Shown in pieces: positions 24,305-35,419 of a DNA stretch of 64,000 nt. Position 1 is the stretch's first letter. Every line of letters begins with the position of its first letter. The translations under genes were made by a program, and so were the position numbers. The stretch is taken from contig JAEQBH010005432.1 of the NCBI GenBank assembly GCA_016808115.1, forward strand, positions 82,735 through 146,734. Direction: 5' to 3'. This DNA comes from Tetrastigma voinierianum (lineage: Eukaryota; Streptophyta; Magnoliopsida; Vitales; Vitaceae). The notes beneath the pieces were generated by a model that saw only the letters and a program-made list of their open reading frames with translations, did no database searches and was not told where the DNA came from.

Positions 24305-25465
24305 TTGGAGACTAGCCTGACTCATGATGACCCTTCCTCTTATGAAGATGAGACAGTTCAGGAGTATGTAAAATGGATGGATTCTTTCGACCCCAATAGA
24401 AGAAAGTACTTTGAATCTTTGGGAGCTAGCCCAAGCCTATTGACTCCCTCTATTGAGAAGCCCCGTATTATGGAAGAGAAGCAACTCCCCAATCATTTGA
24501 GATACGCTTATCTTGGGGAGGAATCTACACTACTAGCTATCATTTCATCCTCCCTCTCTAACATGGAGGAGGAGAAACTGTTGCATATCCTTAAGGAGCA
24601 TAAGGAAGTGATTAGATGGTCCCTAGCTGATATAAAGGGGATCATGCCATCTATGTGTATGCACAGGATATTATTGGAGGAAGATAGCAAGCCGATAGTG
24701 GATGCCCAGAGACGTTTAAATCCTTCAATGAAAGAGGTAGTTCGAAAGGAGGTACTTAAGCGGTTAGATGCGAGAGTGATATACTTTGACAATTCATGGG
24801 TGAGCCCTGTTCAGGTGGTGCCCAAGAAATGAGGAACTACAGTGATAATAAATGAGAAAAATGAACTACTCCCGATCAGAATAGTTATAGGATGGATAAT
24901 TTGTATTGACTACCGGAGGTTGAACAAAGTGACCAGAAAGGACCATTTTCCACTTCCATTTATTGATCAAATGTTAGATCAACTTAAGGTGAATGAGTAC
25001 TTCTGCTTTCTGGATGGATACTCGGGATACAATCATATCACCATTGCTCCGAAAGATTAGGAGAAGACCACCTTCACATGCCCTTATGGCACTTTCACTT
25101 TCCAGAGAATGCCATTTGGGCTGTGTAACGCTCCAGGAACCTTTCAAAGATGTATGATGGCAATATTTTCGGACATGGTCGAAAAATCCATTGAAGTTTT
25201 CATGGATGATTTCTCAGTGATTAGGTCTACATTTGATGATCGCCTCCATAATATGACATTGGTACTTAAAAGGTGCATGGAAACCAATTTAGTTTTAAAT
25301 TGGGAAAAGTGCCACTTTATGGTGAGAGAAGGCATAGTATTGGGGCATCACGTATCTGGAAGAGGAATTGAGGTTCAGCGAGCCAAGATTGAGATCATAG
25401 AGAAATTGCCCCCTCCCACATCAATAAAGGGAGTACGTAGTTTTGGCCATGCAAAGTTTTTATAG
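24305..25465 (+). pseudogene. Athila reverse transcriptase, broken
   Basis: Three consecutive frames. 24305-24832 carries the pre-RT linker and RT block 1 (NPSMKEVVRKEVLKRLDA, then SWVSPVQVVPKK, then TGA). 24842-25060 has CIDYRRLNKVTRKDHFPLPF and DGYSGYNHI, then TAG. 25061-25465 has PFGLCNAPGTFQRCMMAIF and the catalytic FMDDFSV, then WEKCHFMVREGIVLGH. The catalytic DD pair is therefore retained although the frame is interrupted at least twice. A plant LTR-element RT would act in cytoplasmic virus-like particles. Confidence 0.92.
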
Positions 25466-26000
25466 ATTCGCCTATCCAAGATTTCTCTCCAAAGTTTCAA
25501 AACCTCGCTCTTAATCCTTCTCTTATGCAAGGTGTCTGAAACAATGAGCCATGCATGAATGCTTTTGAGTTGCTGAAAAAGAAGTTAACCACGGCCCCTA
25601 TAGTAGTCGCTCTAGATTGGAATCTTCCATTTGAACTTATGTGCAATGCAAGGGACTTTCAGTCAAATGCTTTTAGGCCGTGAGAAAAGAAAGTATTCTA
25701 TGCCACCATTATGCCAACAAACGCTGGAATGATGCGTAACTAAATTATGCCACAACAGAGAACAAATTGTTAGCTCTTGTGTTTGCCTTTGATAAATTCA
25801 GACCTTATCTACAGGTGTTGTTATTGCGTCACAGATCATTCCACAATCAAATACTTGATGGCTAAGAAAGATGCAAAACCTAGACTTATTCGGTGGGTGC
25901 TCCTATTTTAAGAATTTTATGTGGAGATTCGAGATATGAAGGGTTCAGAAAATATGGTAAATGATCATCCGCCAAGACCTGAAACCTAAACAGCGCGCGT
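25466..26000 (+). pseudogene. Athila RNase H region, heavily degraded
   Basis: Scattered plus-strand words remain: AFELLKKKLTTAPIV (connection domain), FELMCNARDF at the position of the catalytic [35 protein letters not shown] and FYVEIRDMKGSENMV, all normal for Ty3/gypsy RNase H in that order. The first catalytic aspartate position reads CNARD. Stops and frameshifts occur between nearly every block. Confidence 0.82.
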
Positions 26001-26010
26001 AAAACATCAT

Positions 26011-27280
26011 TTGCAAATTGATGACACGTTCCCAGATGAGCAGATACTAGCTTTGTCACATGCTGAAACATCCCCATGGTTTGCCGACATAGCCAATTAT
26101 CTTTATGCCGGTATTCTTCCATCTTACTTCACATTTCAACAAAAGAAGAGATTCTTTGTAGAAGTGAAGCGCTATTTCTGGGAAGACCCAATCCTCTTTA
26201 AGCAGTGTGTCGATCAGATTATTCGAAGGTGTGTGCCTAAAAGTGAAGTGAGTGAGATACTGACGCACTGCCACTCTTTAGAGTGTGGGGGCCATTTCAA
26301 TGGACAGAGAACAACAACCAAGGTACTACAATCGGGTTTTTATTGGCCATCGATATTCAAAGATGCACACTTGTTTGCAAAGTCCTATGATCGATGTCAA
26401 AGGACTAGGAACATTGGACTACTAAATGAAATGCCATTGACGAATATTCTAGAGGTAGAACTTTTTGATGTCTGGGGCATTGACTTTATGGGTATGTTTC
26501 CATCGTCCTATGGGAATAAGTACATACTTTTGGCAGTGGACTACATGTCCAAGTGGGTGGAAGCCATTCCAACCATTACTTGTGATGCCAAAGTGGTACT
26601 GTGTTTCATCAGGAGTAACATCTTTTCAAGGTTCGGAACTCCTAGAGCGGTAATCAGCGATGAAGGCTCCCATTTCTATAACAAGTTGTTTGCATCACTC
26701 CTGGCCAAATATGGGGTGAAGCATCAGGTGTCACTTGCATACCACCCCCAAAGCAATAGGCAAGCTAAGGTGTCGAATAGGAGATCAAGAAATCTTTTTA
26801 GAAAGACAAGAATGTGACGAGGAAAGATCAAGCAAAGAAATTGATGACAATTTATAAAGCTTATCAACAAATTTGAGACCCTCGAATGCTGTCCCCAGAC
26901 TGAATCGTTTCACGGTAAGGCATGCCACTCACCTAGAACTGTGAGCACGTAAAGCATACTAGGCAACTATAATGCCGAATACACCAAATAGTTCGAAAAG
27001 AGGATGCTCCAATTGAATGAACTGGATGAACTCAAAGTACACGCATATGATGTACTCGTTGATCTATAAGGAGAAGACTATGCATGACAAGCACATAATG
27101 CATAATGAGGGAAAACCGGGACAACAAGTATTACTATTCACCCAAGTTTTCCCATACAGTAGTGTCAAGCTAATGCATCCTAAGAGAGGTCGATTCAAGG
27201 TGAATGGGCAAGAAGTGAAGATTTATATTAGCGGTCAATTCGAGAAGCATAAGTCCACCACAAGTTTGAAGCCAACATAA
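26011..27280 (+). pseudogene. Athila integrase, broken, catalytic Glu lost
   Basis: The frame 26011-26817 has the HHCC zinc-binding region (CHSLECGGHFNGQRTTTKVL, then RCQRTRN) and the DDE core: first Asp in GIDFMGMFPSSYG, second Asp in VISDEGSHFYNKLF. The third residue is altered: the block that normally reads QAEVSNRE reads QAKVSNRR. A frameshift follows and the C-terminal domain is split over 26830-27000 and 27017-27280 (FKVNGQEVKIYISGQFEKH). It would have inserted the element's cDNA into the genome; this copy could not. Confidence 0.9.
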
Positions 27281-28374
27281 GCAATGCTCAGGATCATGTA
27301 ATTTTATTGGCCAAATGTTGTTTGTGGTTAGGCACTGAGTTAGGAGACATTGTTCTGGTCGAGCTTAAAGATGTTATAAACAGCACTACTTGGGAGGCAA
27401 ACCTGCTTTTTAAATTATTTCTGGGTCATCGCTTTTTCTTGCTTTTAATTTTAGGTTTGATTTTTCTTGTTTTAATTTTGATGTATTTGTGTTACAGGTT
27501 TCGAGGTTTTGAGGTTGTCGTGGCGAAGGAGAGATAGCATGGAAAGCTTTGTGCAAGCTTTGGGAGGAGTAGAGCTGAATGCAAGGAGTTTTCTATACTT
27601 AGAACAAGTTTTTAAAAATTTCCTAGTTGCTGGTCTCGGGAATGTCCAACGTCGAGACGTTGAAAATATACCTCTCTACAACGTCGCGACATTGGATTCC
27701 AACGTCGCGACATTGAAATAATACCTCTCGGGAACGTCACGATGTTGAAAATCAAGCCTCTCTGTAACGTCACGACGTTGGCCCAAATGTCACGAAGTTG
27801 CAAATAAAACTCTCGAGAACGTCACGACGTTAGCCCAAACATCGCGACGTTGCAAATAAAACTCTTAGGAACGTCGCGACGTTGCCCTGTTATTATGAAC
27901 ATAAGCGTTCATAATCTCACCTCCGTCACTTCGAAAACCTTAATGTGCTCTCAACTTTTTGCAAGTACTCCGGCCAAATCCCGTCCAAAGCTCATCCCAG
28001 CCATCCCTAGAAGCCTCTAAAGCCCTAGGCACGTTCTAGCTCCGTAAACCCCAGGTCCACGGTCATTTGGAGACCTCTCTTCAAGGTTAATTTTTCGCCT
28101 GGGCTTCAGGTCTCGACCGCCCTACTACCTCTGCTTTCTCTGGGTTGTTTGTGTCCCAGGTACCCTAGGGCCGGGTTAGTTCTGGCCACATTTGTCTTCC
28201 ATCAAGAATTCACCATCCCAATTTAGTGACCGCTAAGGTTTGTTAGTTGGCCCGAGTGAGTTTTCTGGCTTCTCGTGGGTATTTCGTAGAGTGCACACCA
28301 CTCAAGGGCTGAAGCCCCACTAGAGTTCCTTTCGCCTTTAAGTTCATCCAATAGTGATCCCTAACCCGTGCCTA
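27281..28374 (+). other. Athila post-pol region
   Basis: Contains GAGCTTAAAGATGTTATAAA followed by ACTTGGGAGGCAAACCTG, the conserved post-pol stretch of Athila elements, then a T-rich tract, the palindrome array at 27640-27890, and a pyrimidine-rich stretch leading to the third frame. No coding potential. Confidence 0.7.
27640..27890 (+). repeat. Array of AACGTCGCGACGTT palindromes
   Basis: About ten copies of a self-complementary core, best seen at 27870-27883 (AACGTCGCGACGTT, 14 bp, a perfect palindrome), separated by 10-25 bp of AATAAAACTCTCGGG-like linker. Others read AACGTCACGACGTT, CGTCGAGACGTT and so on, consistent with CpG decay of one ancestral core. The same core appears twice in this element's 5' LTR. 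Confidence 0.85.
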
Positions 28375-28458
28375 ATGTCGAGCAAAAAGCGAAAAATGAG
28401 CTCGAAAAGTAGCCAGGCCAGTGAAGAACCCTCTCCGAGTTACGATCACAATAAATAG
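28375..28458 (+). pseudogene. Start of Athila third open frame, truncated
   Basis: ATG at 28375 opens a lysine/serine-rich N-terminus (MSSKKRKMSSKSSQASEE...) of the kind that begins the post-pol frame (env-like or related) of Athila elements. After about 25 codons the sequence runs into inverted LTR-A DNA and a TAG. The rest of the frame and the 3' LTR are absent. Confidence 0.55.
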
Positions 28459-29650
28459 TTTTGTGTGGACAACCCTTCGATATAATTTAGTGGACATACT
28501 CCAATAATTATTTGTGGACCACCCTCCGATATAATTTATTGGACATGCTCTGATATATATTTGTGGACAACCCTCCGATATAATTTCTCCAAAAACCATG
28601 TCATGCACTCACACCTAATACTCTACAATGTCCCCATACATATGAAATGCAAAATGCCATTTTCATTCCAATTCATGTTAATATATCATATACGCATATT
28701 ACATAATTTATGCACAGTCAACAAGTTATTCATTTTTTTAGCAACAACACACAAAAACAGCACACATGGACTTATAATAGTCCGCAATACCCTGTGGATC
28801 AGCCAAACAACCTAAAAAAATCAGCTCCGACTACTCGAAAACAGTCCGATAATTAACTCGACTTTCCAACAACCTCCCAAGAATCCCACCTGGATCGTCC
28901 GAAATAGCTCTCAAAATTCCAAAAGATTCACCCCAAAATTTTAGGATCGAACTGCACGCCGTTCTCGACCCCCGTACAATTCCAATGCCATTTGAATGGC
29001 TTTTGGACCAAAAATAAATCAAGTAAGAGAAAAACCCCTACCTCTCAAAGCTTGAAGGAAATCCTATATTTTGGTCTCTATACAAAGCCCTCGTCGCGTG
29101 GACGAACTTTGCCTCTTGCTCTAACGAGAAACAACGGTCCGATAGCCAAAAATTCTAGAGAGAATGTGGAGCTTCTCTCTCCTCCTTCTTCTTCTCTCTC
29201 TTTTCCTTTTCCCTCGATTTCCTCTCCCCCCACCGAATTGTTTGGTCTAACAAGTCAAGTAGAGTGTCCTCTCTTACCACGTGTCACCCTCTCATTGGCT
29301 CTCTTAGATTTCCCTTATCCTCTTATCCATATCTTTGGATTTTCACCCTCTCAAGTAGTAACACATGTCCACATGGGTCCTAATTTAGACCTTGTCTGAC
29401 TTCAGACTTCACGGATACATGGCCCATATGAGCCACCAACATGTGCCATGTCAACTCTACTCCTCGCGCCTCAAAATTAATAAATCTCGACCATCTCGAC
29501 CAACTAAATTCGACGGGGTAATTAGATTTCGTGAGACGATTCCAATGGTGAAGCCCATTTCGTCATCCGAGATCTAGAAAAATTCCAGATTTTTACTGAA
29601 ATTATTGTTTTACCCTTTTTCATAAAAATTGAATTTTCTCAGGTTTTACA
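28447..29650 (-). mobile_element. 5' 1.2 kb of an LTR-A, minus strand
   Basis: On the minus strand it begins TGTAAAACCTGAGAAAATTC at 29650 and continues with TCTAGATCTCGGATGACG, the TCGTCTCACGAAATCT block, a GCATGACATG stretch and GGAGGGTTGTC-like repeats (28460-28590), all LTR-A landmarks. It stops near 28447 at the Athila fragment. With 18093-18346 it accounts for most of one inverted LTR-A whose middle was lost together with the Athila 3' end. At 29650 it abuts the pararetroviral sequence. Confidence 0.8.
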
Positions 29651-30770
29651 CTAATTACAAGAGCGTATCCTAACTCATGACATATTACTCTACAACAAGA
29701 AGCATTATTACATTTAGAACAAATGCAAATAAAAGACTGGAAATATATAAAAGAATTATGTCAAACATATTATCATTTATGTGCTATTTCAAGAAATGGA
29801 TTTAACCAAGAATTAGGAGAAAAACATTTTAGAAAATTACCATGAACTTTAGGAAGAGAAATAGAATCTTCATGGAAAAAATTAAACTGAGTCCAACAAT
29901 ATGATATATTAGGAAATCAAGAACCATGGAGTATAGGCCATAGAATCAACCATATAATGAAAATACTTAAAAGAAAATGTAGTGAAATACAAACCTAAAG
30001 ACAACTTGAGAAAAACCAGTATAGATTCTGTAAAACCATATTTACACCACAAACATACGGAATAGAAGAAGATAAAAAAAGAAAGAAAGTACAAACCACA
30101 TAAGAAGTTTAACAAAAAAATATTATCTAAAAAGATCTATTAGAAGAAAGCCTTACTTAGATCCTAACAAACACGTCAGAAAATATAATCCTAGAAGAAT
30201 TTACAAAAATAAACTAAGATGCTATGCATGTGGAGAACTATATCATTTAAGTAATAACTAATTAGAAAGAAAACCTATATACTAAGCTTACTCTTAGAAT
30301 GTACTAATGAAGAATTAGTAGAAGTAGATGAAGATATTTCAGATACAGAAACAATATATAACATGGTAAGCATAAAAGATAGAAAAGAACATTCAGAAAG
30401 TGAAAATGAAGACTTAGATATTGAATGAGATCTATTGGGAATAGAATTTATGGATCAAGTTATAGATCTAAATAGTAATCAATTTAAAATAGATGAATTA
30501 AATAAGGCAAAATATATATTATATTCAAAATTAAAATCACAAACAAAAAACAAAAAGGAATGGTAATAGAAGTTTTTGAAATAACCATACCTCTTTATGA
30601 TAAAGGGAGAAAATATATAATAGAAACCATAATAGATGACATAGAAGAAATATTTAGGGAAAATTATCTTATGAATATAATAATATCTAGACAAAAACTA
30701 TATCAAATGGTAGAAAAACTACCCTATAAAGGAATAGAATTTATGAATATTTATCATTCTTAAAAAAAAT
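29651..30770 (+). pseudogene. Endogenous caulimovirid fragment, right part
   Basis: AT-rich sequence of the same composition as 12588-13882. Degraded plus-strand frames give capsid-like words (QQEALLHLEQMQIKDWKYI, then QELGEKHFRKLP). A basic Arg/Lys-rich tract at 30070-30215 leads into a CCHC knuckle at 30220-30261 (C-Y-A-C-G-E-L-Y-H-L-S-N-N) whose last cysteine position is a TAA. An acidic Glu/Asp/Ser tract at 30300-30430 follows, and an open stretch of unknown identity at 30560-30763. Basic tract, knuckle and acidic C-terminus in that order are typical of caulimovirid capsid proteins. The first block continues the capsid region that stops at 13882. Numerous stops; non-functional. Confidence 0.72.
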
Positions 30771-30823
30771 AATTATTATATATTTTTTACAAATTAACAT
30801 TTTAGTTATGTTATGAAGAAACT

Positions 30824-30907
30824 GTTTCTACTGGGACTCAAACCTAGGACCCCTTCCCTATGGCTTGCCTTTTTTAAACGTTGACCGCTCCACCACATGA
30901 GCTAGGC
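30824..30907 (-). tRNA. tRNA-like sequence or SINE head, likely pseudogene
   Basis: On the minus strand TAGCTCATGTGGTGG (30904-30890) fits the polymerase III A box and GGTTTGAGTCCC (30844-30833) fits the B box, about 45 bp apart, so a long variable arm (Leu/Ser-like) or an insert would be needed. The acceptor ends do not pair well and I cannot assign an anticodon. It lies beside an AT-rich tail. A tRNA-derived SINE fragment or a decayed tRNA gene are equally possible. Confidence 0.5.
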
Positions 30908-31373
30908 ATGACAGACATTATATTTATTTATTTTATATGACTAAAATAGAATACATAAAATTAATAATTTTAAAAAAAAATTAACTAAACCAGTAAAATT
31001 AAATATTCCGTGATTTTAAAAATATTTTGAAATATTATTGTACGTGGATTTTAAAAGATTTTAAATATCTTGTTGAGATTCTAAAATATGATATATTTTT
31101 TTTAATTCAAAAGAAATTTTTAAAAATTCATATATAAGTTATGCAAAATAATAATAATAAAAACGAAACGGTCTAAAGTGTAAGCAAATTGCTTTTAAAA
31201 AAAAGTCAATAAAAACAAACACCATCTTCATCAACAACCAATTATCCGAGAAAAACTCCTCCTAGGCTTGACCTCCCTAGTGATATTACTGATAAAAAGC
31301 TTGAAAAAGTAGCAGCTGGTTCTGGATTGACATAGAAAAACTGATGTGGAGGTGAATTCCTGTAATTTGTCGA
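30908..31373. other. AT-rich host DNA, no gene seen
   Basis: Long A- and T-runs to about 31200. At 31262-31330 a short plus frame (RLDLPSDITDKKLEKVAAGS) looks exon-like, but it has no recognisable family and ends in TAG. Host sequence resumes at 33199 after the solo LTR. Confidence 0.4.
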
Positions 31374-33198
31374 TGTAAGACCCGAGAAAATTCCAATTTT
31401 CTGAAAAATGGCAAAATGGTAATTTCCTTGGCCAAACCAAATTTTCTAGATCTCGGATGACAAATCAAACTTCACCGGTGGGATCGCCTCGCAAATCTGT
31501 AGCTACCACGCCGACTTCGTCGACCAGACAAATAAATTTCATCGCTGAGGCACGAAAGGCTCTGCGTCAGAAACAACATGTGATGTGGTAAAAGTCACCT
31601 ACTACATGTACTCATGTGACACATGCTGCATGATTAGAGAGAGAATGGAAATGAATGGCTTAGATTGTGCCAAGTGTCAAAATCAAGATGAAGGGACAAG
31701 ATGGGAATTTTTGCAAATGTTAATGAGAATAAAGACAAAAGCAAATAGTGTTCATCTTCTTCATTTTGAGAGCCAAAAACGTACAGGAGATGGAGTAGGC
31801 TGGATTTTGTGATTTTTAGAGAGAGAAGGAGCTCATTCTCTCTAGATTTGTATCGCTCTCGACCGCGCTCTCGACTCCGAATAAAAAAGCAAAGCCGATC
31901 TACGCAAATGTAGGCTACGCGTTGACACCGATTCGTGGAGTCTGATAACTCCAAGAGGTAGGGATCTTTTCACTCGTGGTTATTCTTGGCTAATAGTCAT
32001 GTAAAATGGTCGTGACGCTCGGCGCTTTTGGATTAGCTGCGGTTTTCGGTTTCAAAACATTTGAACCGAGTGGAGAAAATCCCCATTGTTATGGCCGTGA
32101 ACAATGCCAACTCGAGGGTTTCACCGCTCACGGAATAAAGGACGGATTTTTGGTGTGATTTTAAGATGTTGAGTGATTCAAGATGAATTGCTTGTGTTTG
32201 TTAACAGCCCATGTGAGCTAATTTTGGTGTTATTGATTGTGAATTTGCATAACATGATTTATGTGGATTAATTATGCAGATATACACGCTTTATATAATG
32301 AAAGCATTTAGTCATTGGACAAGATCATGCATTCCATATGCACTGGGCAACCCTAGAATATTAGAGTTGAGCGCATGACATGAAATTGGAAAGAAAACGA
32401 AAATAAGTTTTAAGTAAAGGAATTTCAAGGAAGATTTTCTCCGAATAATTGCCTTAGAGTCAGCCCAACGTATCACTCGATGAGGACCATGACTGTTTCA
32501 AGCTGCTATCCAAAGAATTCGCCCCTGAGGGTAGTCCACATTTTACCAACTCGGGTAGCAAGTTTTCGAGAACAAAAGCTTTTGTTTTGAAAAATCGATA
32601 TTTTACTCACATCTCTAGCTGTGCATATGTGAGAAGCCTGTAGCGATCGGCATACGCTGGATCGGGTCATGTAGACATTCAAGTAGGTTCATGAAATTTC
32701 TTGGATGTGATTGTTTGCCATGGCATGTGCACTTAGGTGGGGAGTAACGTAGGAAATTATCACCATCGGGCTTCGCCACCCCGTCGGCGATCACCATTTC
32801 CCGTGAACAAGAAGTGTGCACCAGGACGCCGCCATTAGAGGCCGCATTTAGGAAAAAAGCCTTGGCTTTTTGTATTGGGTATCCGTTTGTATAACATGTA
32901 TTAAAAACTCTAAATTTTGATATATGTTTGGTGTTATAATTATTAACTCTCAACTATCAGATATAATCGACGTTTTTTTTGTTGGCATAATGCAAAAATT
33001 TCAAGTGGCCATTATTTTACTCGCATGTGGACCTTGTGTGGTCATTGTAAACTATTTGGGACAGGTTGTATTTGGGTAGAGCTCCCCGTACAAAGGAGGC
33101 TATGCCCGATTTTCATGAGTGGTGTCGGGTTACCCGACATCCACGATATTCAAGAAGCCGACGGCCGCCAACTGGACCCCTAGGAATGGGGCGTCACA
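31374..33198 (+). mobile_element. Solo LTR-A (chromovirus), plus strand
   Basis: Starts TGTAAGACCCGAGAAAATTC and ends ATGGGGCGTCACA; 1825 bp. It is flanked by GTCGA (31369-31373) and GTCAA (33199-33203), a 5-bp duplication with one mismatch. It carries all LTR-A landmarks and no internal domain or primer site afterwards, so it is a solo LTR. Confidence 0.92.
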
Positions 33199-33333
33199 GT
33201 CAATATCATTGATGGAAACACTAAGGTTCTATTTTGTTGTGCTTTCTAATGAAATCCATTTTAAGATTTATAGTTAATGCCCTTGGTTCATGAGATTGAA
33301 CCTCTTAGGTAAAAGACTGGAAAAGGAGGTATT
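33199..33333. other. Short host segment between two solo LTRs
   Basis: 135 bp of non-repetitive-looking sequence, continuous with 31373 on the left and with 41614 on the right once the solo LTRs are removed. No coding signal. Confidence 0.6.
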
Positions 33334-35419
33334 TGTAAAATCTGAGAAAAATTCAATTTTTCTAAAAAATGGCAAAATGGTAATTTGCCGCTATAGTACA
33401 GGTGGAAAATCTGGAAATTCTCTAAACAACGGGTGACGGAACAGACCTCATCAATAAATTCGTTTCGTGGAGTTTAGTTACCCTGATGAATTGCGTCGAA
33501 TTCTGAGGATGTCAAAATTTCATGTAATTCAAGGTGAGACGGGTAAATGGCATGACGTGTGGCATGACGCCACATGGCATCATGACTTAAAATAGGGACA
33601 TGTGGAAAATGTCACATGGTGAGACCATGTGTGGTCTTGAAAAGATCAATTGGGGAGTGGATAAGAAAGGATGAAAGATAATGAGTGGTTTAGGTGTCAT
33701 AGATGACACTTGTCACCAAAAGGCAAAACAAAAAGAGAACACATGGGAGCCATGTGTCACACCCCTAAAGAAAGATCAAGTTGTGGATAAGGACGGATGA
33801 AGGAAAAGATAGAAAGGGAGACATAAAGGAAAGGAAAAAGGGGGAAGAAGCTCAGTTTCTACTAGTATCTCAATTGGCTCAACAATGAGTCTCGACGGTT
33901 AAGAAGCGAGCCGGACTCACGCCTCCAAGACAGGGCTCCTTCCTATTCCTCGTTAGTCCTTGTCTTAGGGCTATTCGATGGTCATGAGGTGTAGCCCTAA
34001 CGGTGGGGCTGATTCAAGAACAGTTGTGATCAAACTGTTAGTGAATTTCAAACCAATTTTTAGGTCTTTTATGTTCTCAGAATTGAAATTTTGAAGCAGG
34101 TTGTACTTGCTGGAAAATTCAAGCTTGAGTATGATGATTTTTGCGGGTGTGTCGCATAGACATGGACTCCGATACGTTGAATTGTGCTGCATCGTCGGTC
34201 TGAATATGAAGATCCAGTTTTGTGTTGCTTGATTAGATGACATGCAAGTGTGTGAAAAATCATGTGGATATATACTGAACTGATGTATTTACATGGGTTA
34301 TATTATGGATGTAAATTGTATGTTGTAGATATGATTATCCATAAATCATAAATGTTGCATGTAGCTCTCATCATACCTGTAACATGAAAGAACATACAAT
34401 GACATTCTACATTGCATATGCACGGGGACATCGCATGAAACTGGTGTGAGTGCATGGCATGAAAGAACACTATGTTTGGTGTTTAAAATGATGGACTCTG
34501 AAAAAGGGACAACGTCCTAGAGTCGCACGGTTTGAAATTATGTGTCAAGTAGTAGCAAGAAGAGATAGACACCCCCTCAGGTGAAAGGCTTGTATTCTTA
34601 GTCAGCCATATGCATCCACATGAGTAGTCCGCAAAAGTGTCGTAGCGTGTACGACGCCACGCGAAACCCCGTAGTTCAAGTACTCCACAAAAGACACGTG
34701 GCTTTTGAATAAAGCAATTTTTCGGAGACTGTCCAAGGAGTTGAAAAATAAAAACAAAAATCTTTTGTTTTTGAAATTAAGGTTTTTCATACATGACGTG
34801 TGCATGTGTGAGGGAGTGACATTAGCATGACATGAGAGCATTCATATAGAAATGCATATGTTTTGCTCAATGTGTTGATAAATGTTAAATTATGGCATTG
34901 CATGTGCACTTAGGTGGGAAGTAGCCCTTGTAGGAGAATTCCTCTATTAGGCATTGCTCACCCCGTCGTGGGAAATTATTTCAGGTGCCGGAGGCCCACC
35001 ACGAGATGGAACTCATTTGAGGCCTTAAAAGAAGGCCAGATTATGGCTTATTCTATATTTTTTAAAATTCTGGACAATTATTCAGTTTTCTATTATGTAA
35101 AAGAGAAGAGTTGTAATAAAACTAATTTTGAATTGTTTAACATGCTTTGACGTGCTTTTTCCCATATTTTTATGTTGCCTTATTATGCTAAGGCCATCAG
35201 GGAATTTAAAGTGTCTCTTGGGAAGAAACTGGAGGTGCAAGAAATGCCAAAAAAGGCTACTGCAGGTTTGGACAAGTTTTAGGTCGCGGCTAAGGCTTCG
35301 TCGCTACAGAGTTTCGGGTCCTCGTGGTCGTGGATGTGGGTTCCCGTGTCGCGACATGGTTCTCTCGACTACAAAGCTGTCATACATGGTTTTTCAACGT
35401 CACGATAAGCAGCTTAGCG

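Larger units (their letters stand above)
18347..28446 (+). mobile_element. Athila-type Ty3/gypsy retrotransposon, 3' truncated
   Basis: 5' LTR 18347-21762, tRNA-Asp-type primer site, gag, protease, RT, RNase H and integrase in the canonical order, a post-pol stretch with CTTGGGAGGCAAACC, then the start of a third open frame at 28375. The 3' LTR is missing: the element stops near 28446 against inverted LTR-A sequence. Every coding block carries stops or frameshifts. Removal of the solo LTR at 19156-21326 leaves an element of about 7.9 kb. Confidence 0.9.

Noticed and set aside
30560..30763. 67-residue plus frame as a caulimovirid protease
   Set aside because: No D-T/S-G motif is visible, so I left its identity open inside the viral fragment.
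33315..33333. GGAAAAGGAGGTATT as a polypurine tract before the LTR at 33334
   Set aside because: GTATT recurs exactly after the distal LTR end at 41613, so the GTATT is a target duplication and the LTR is solo.
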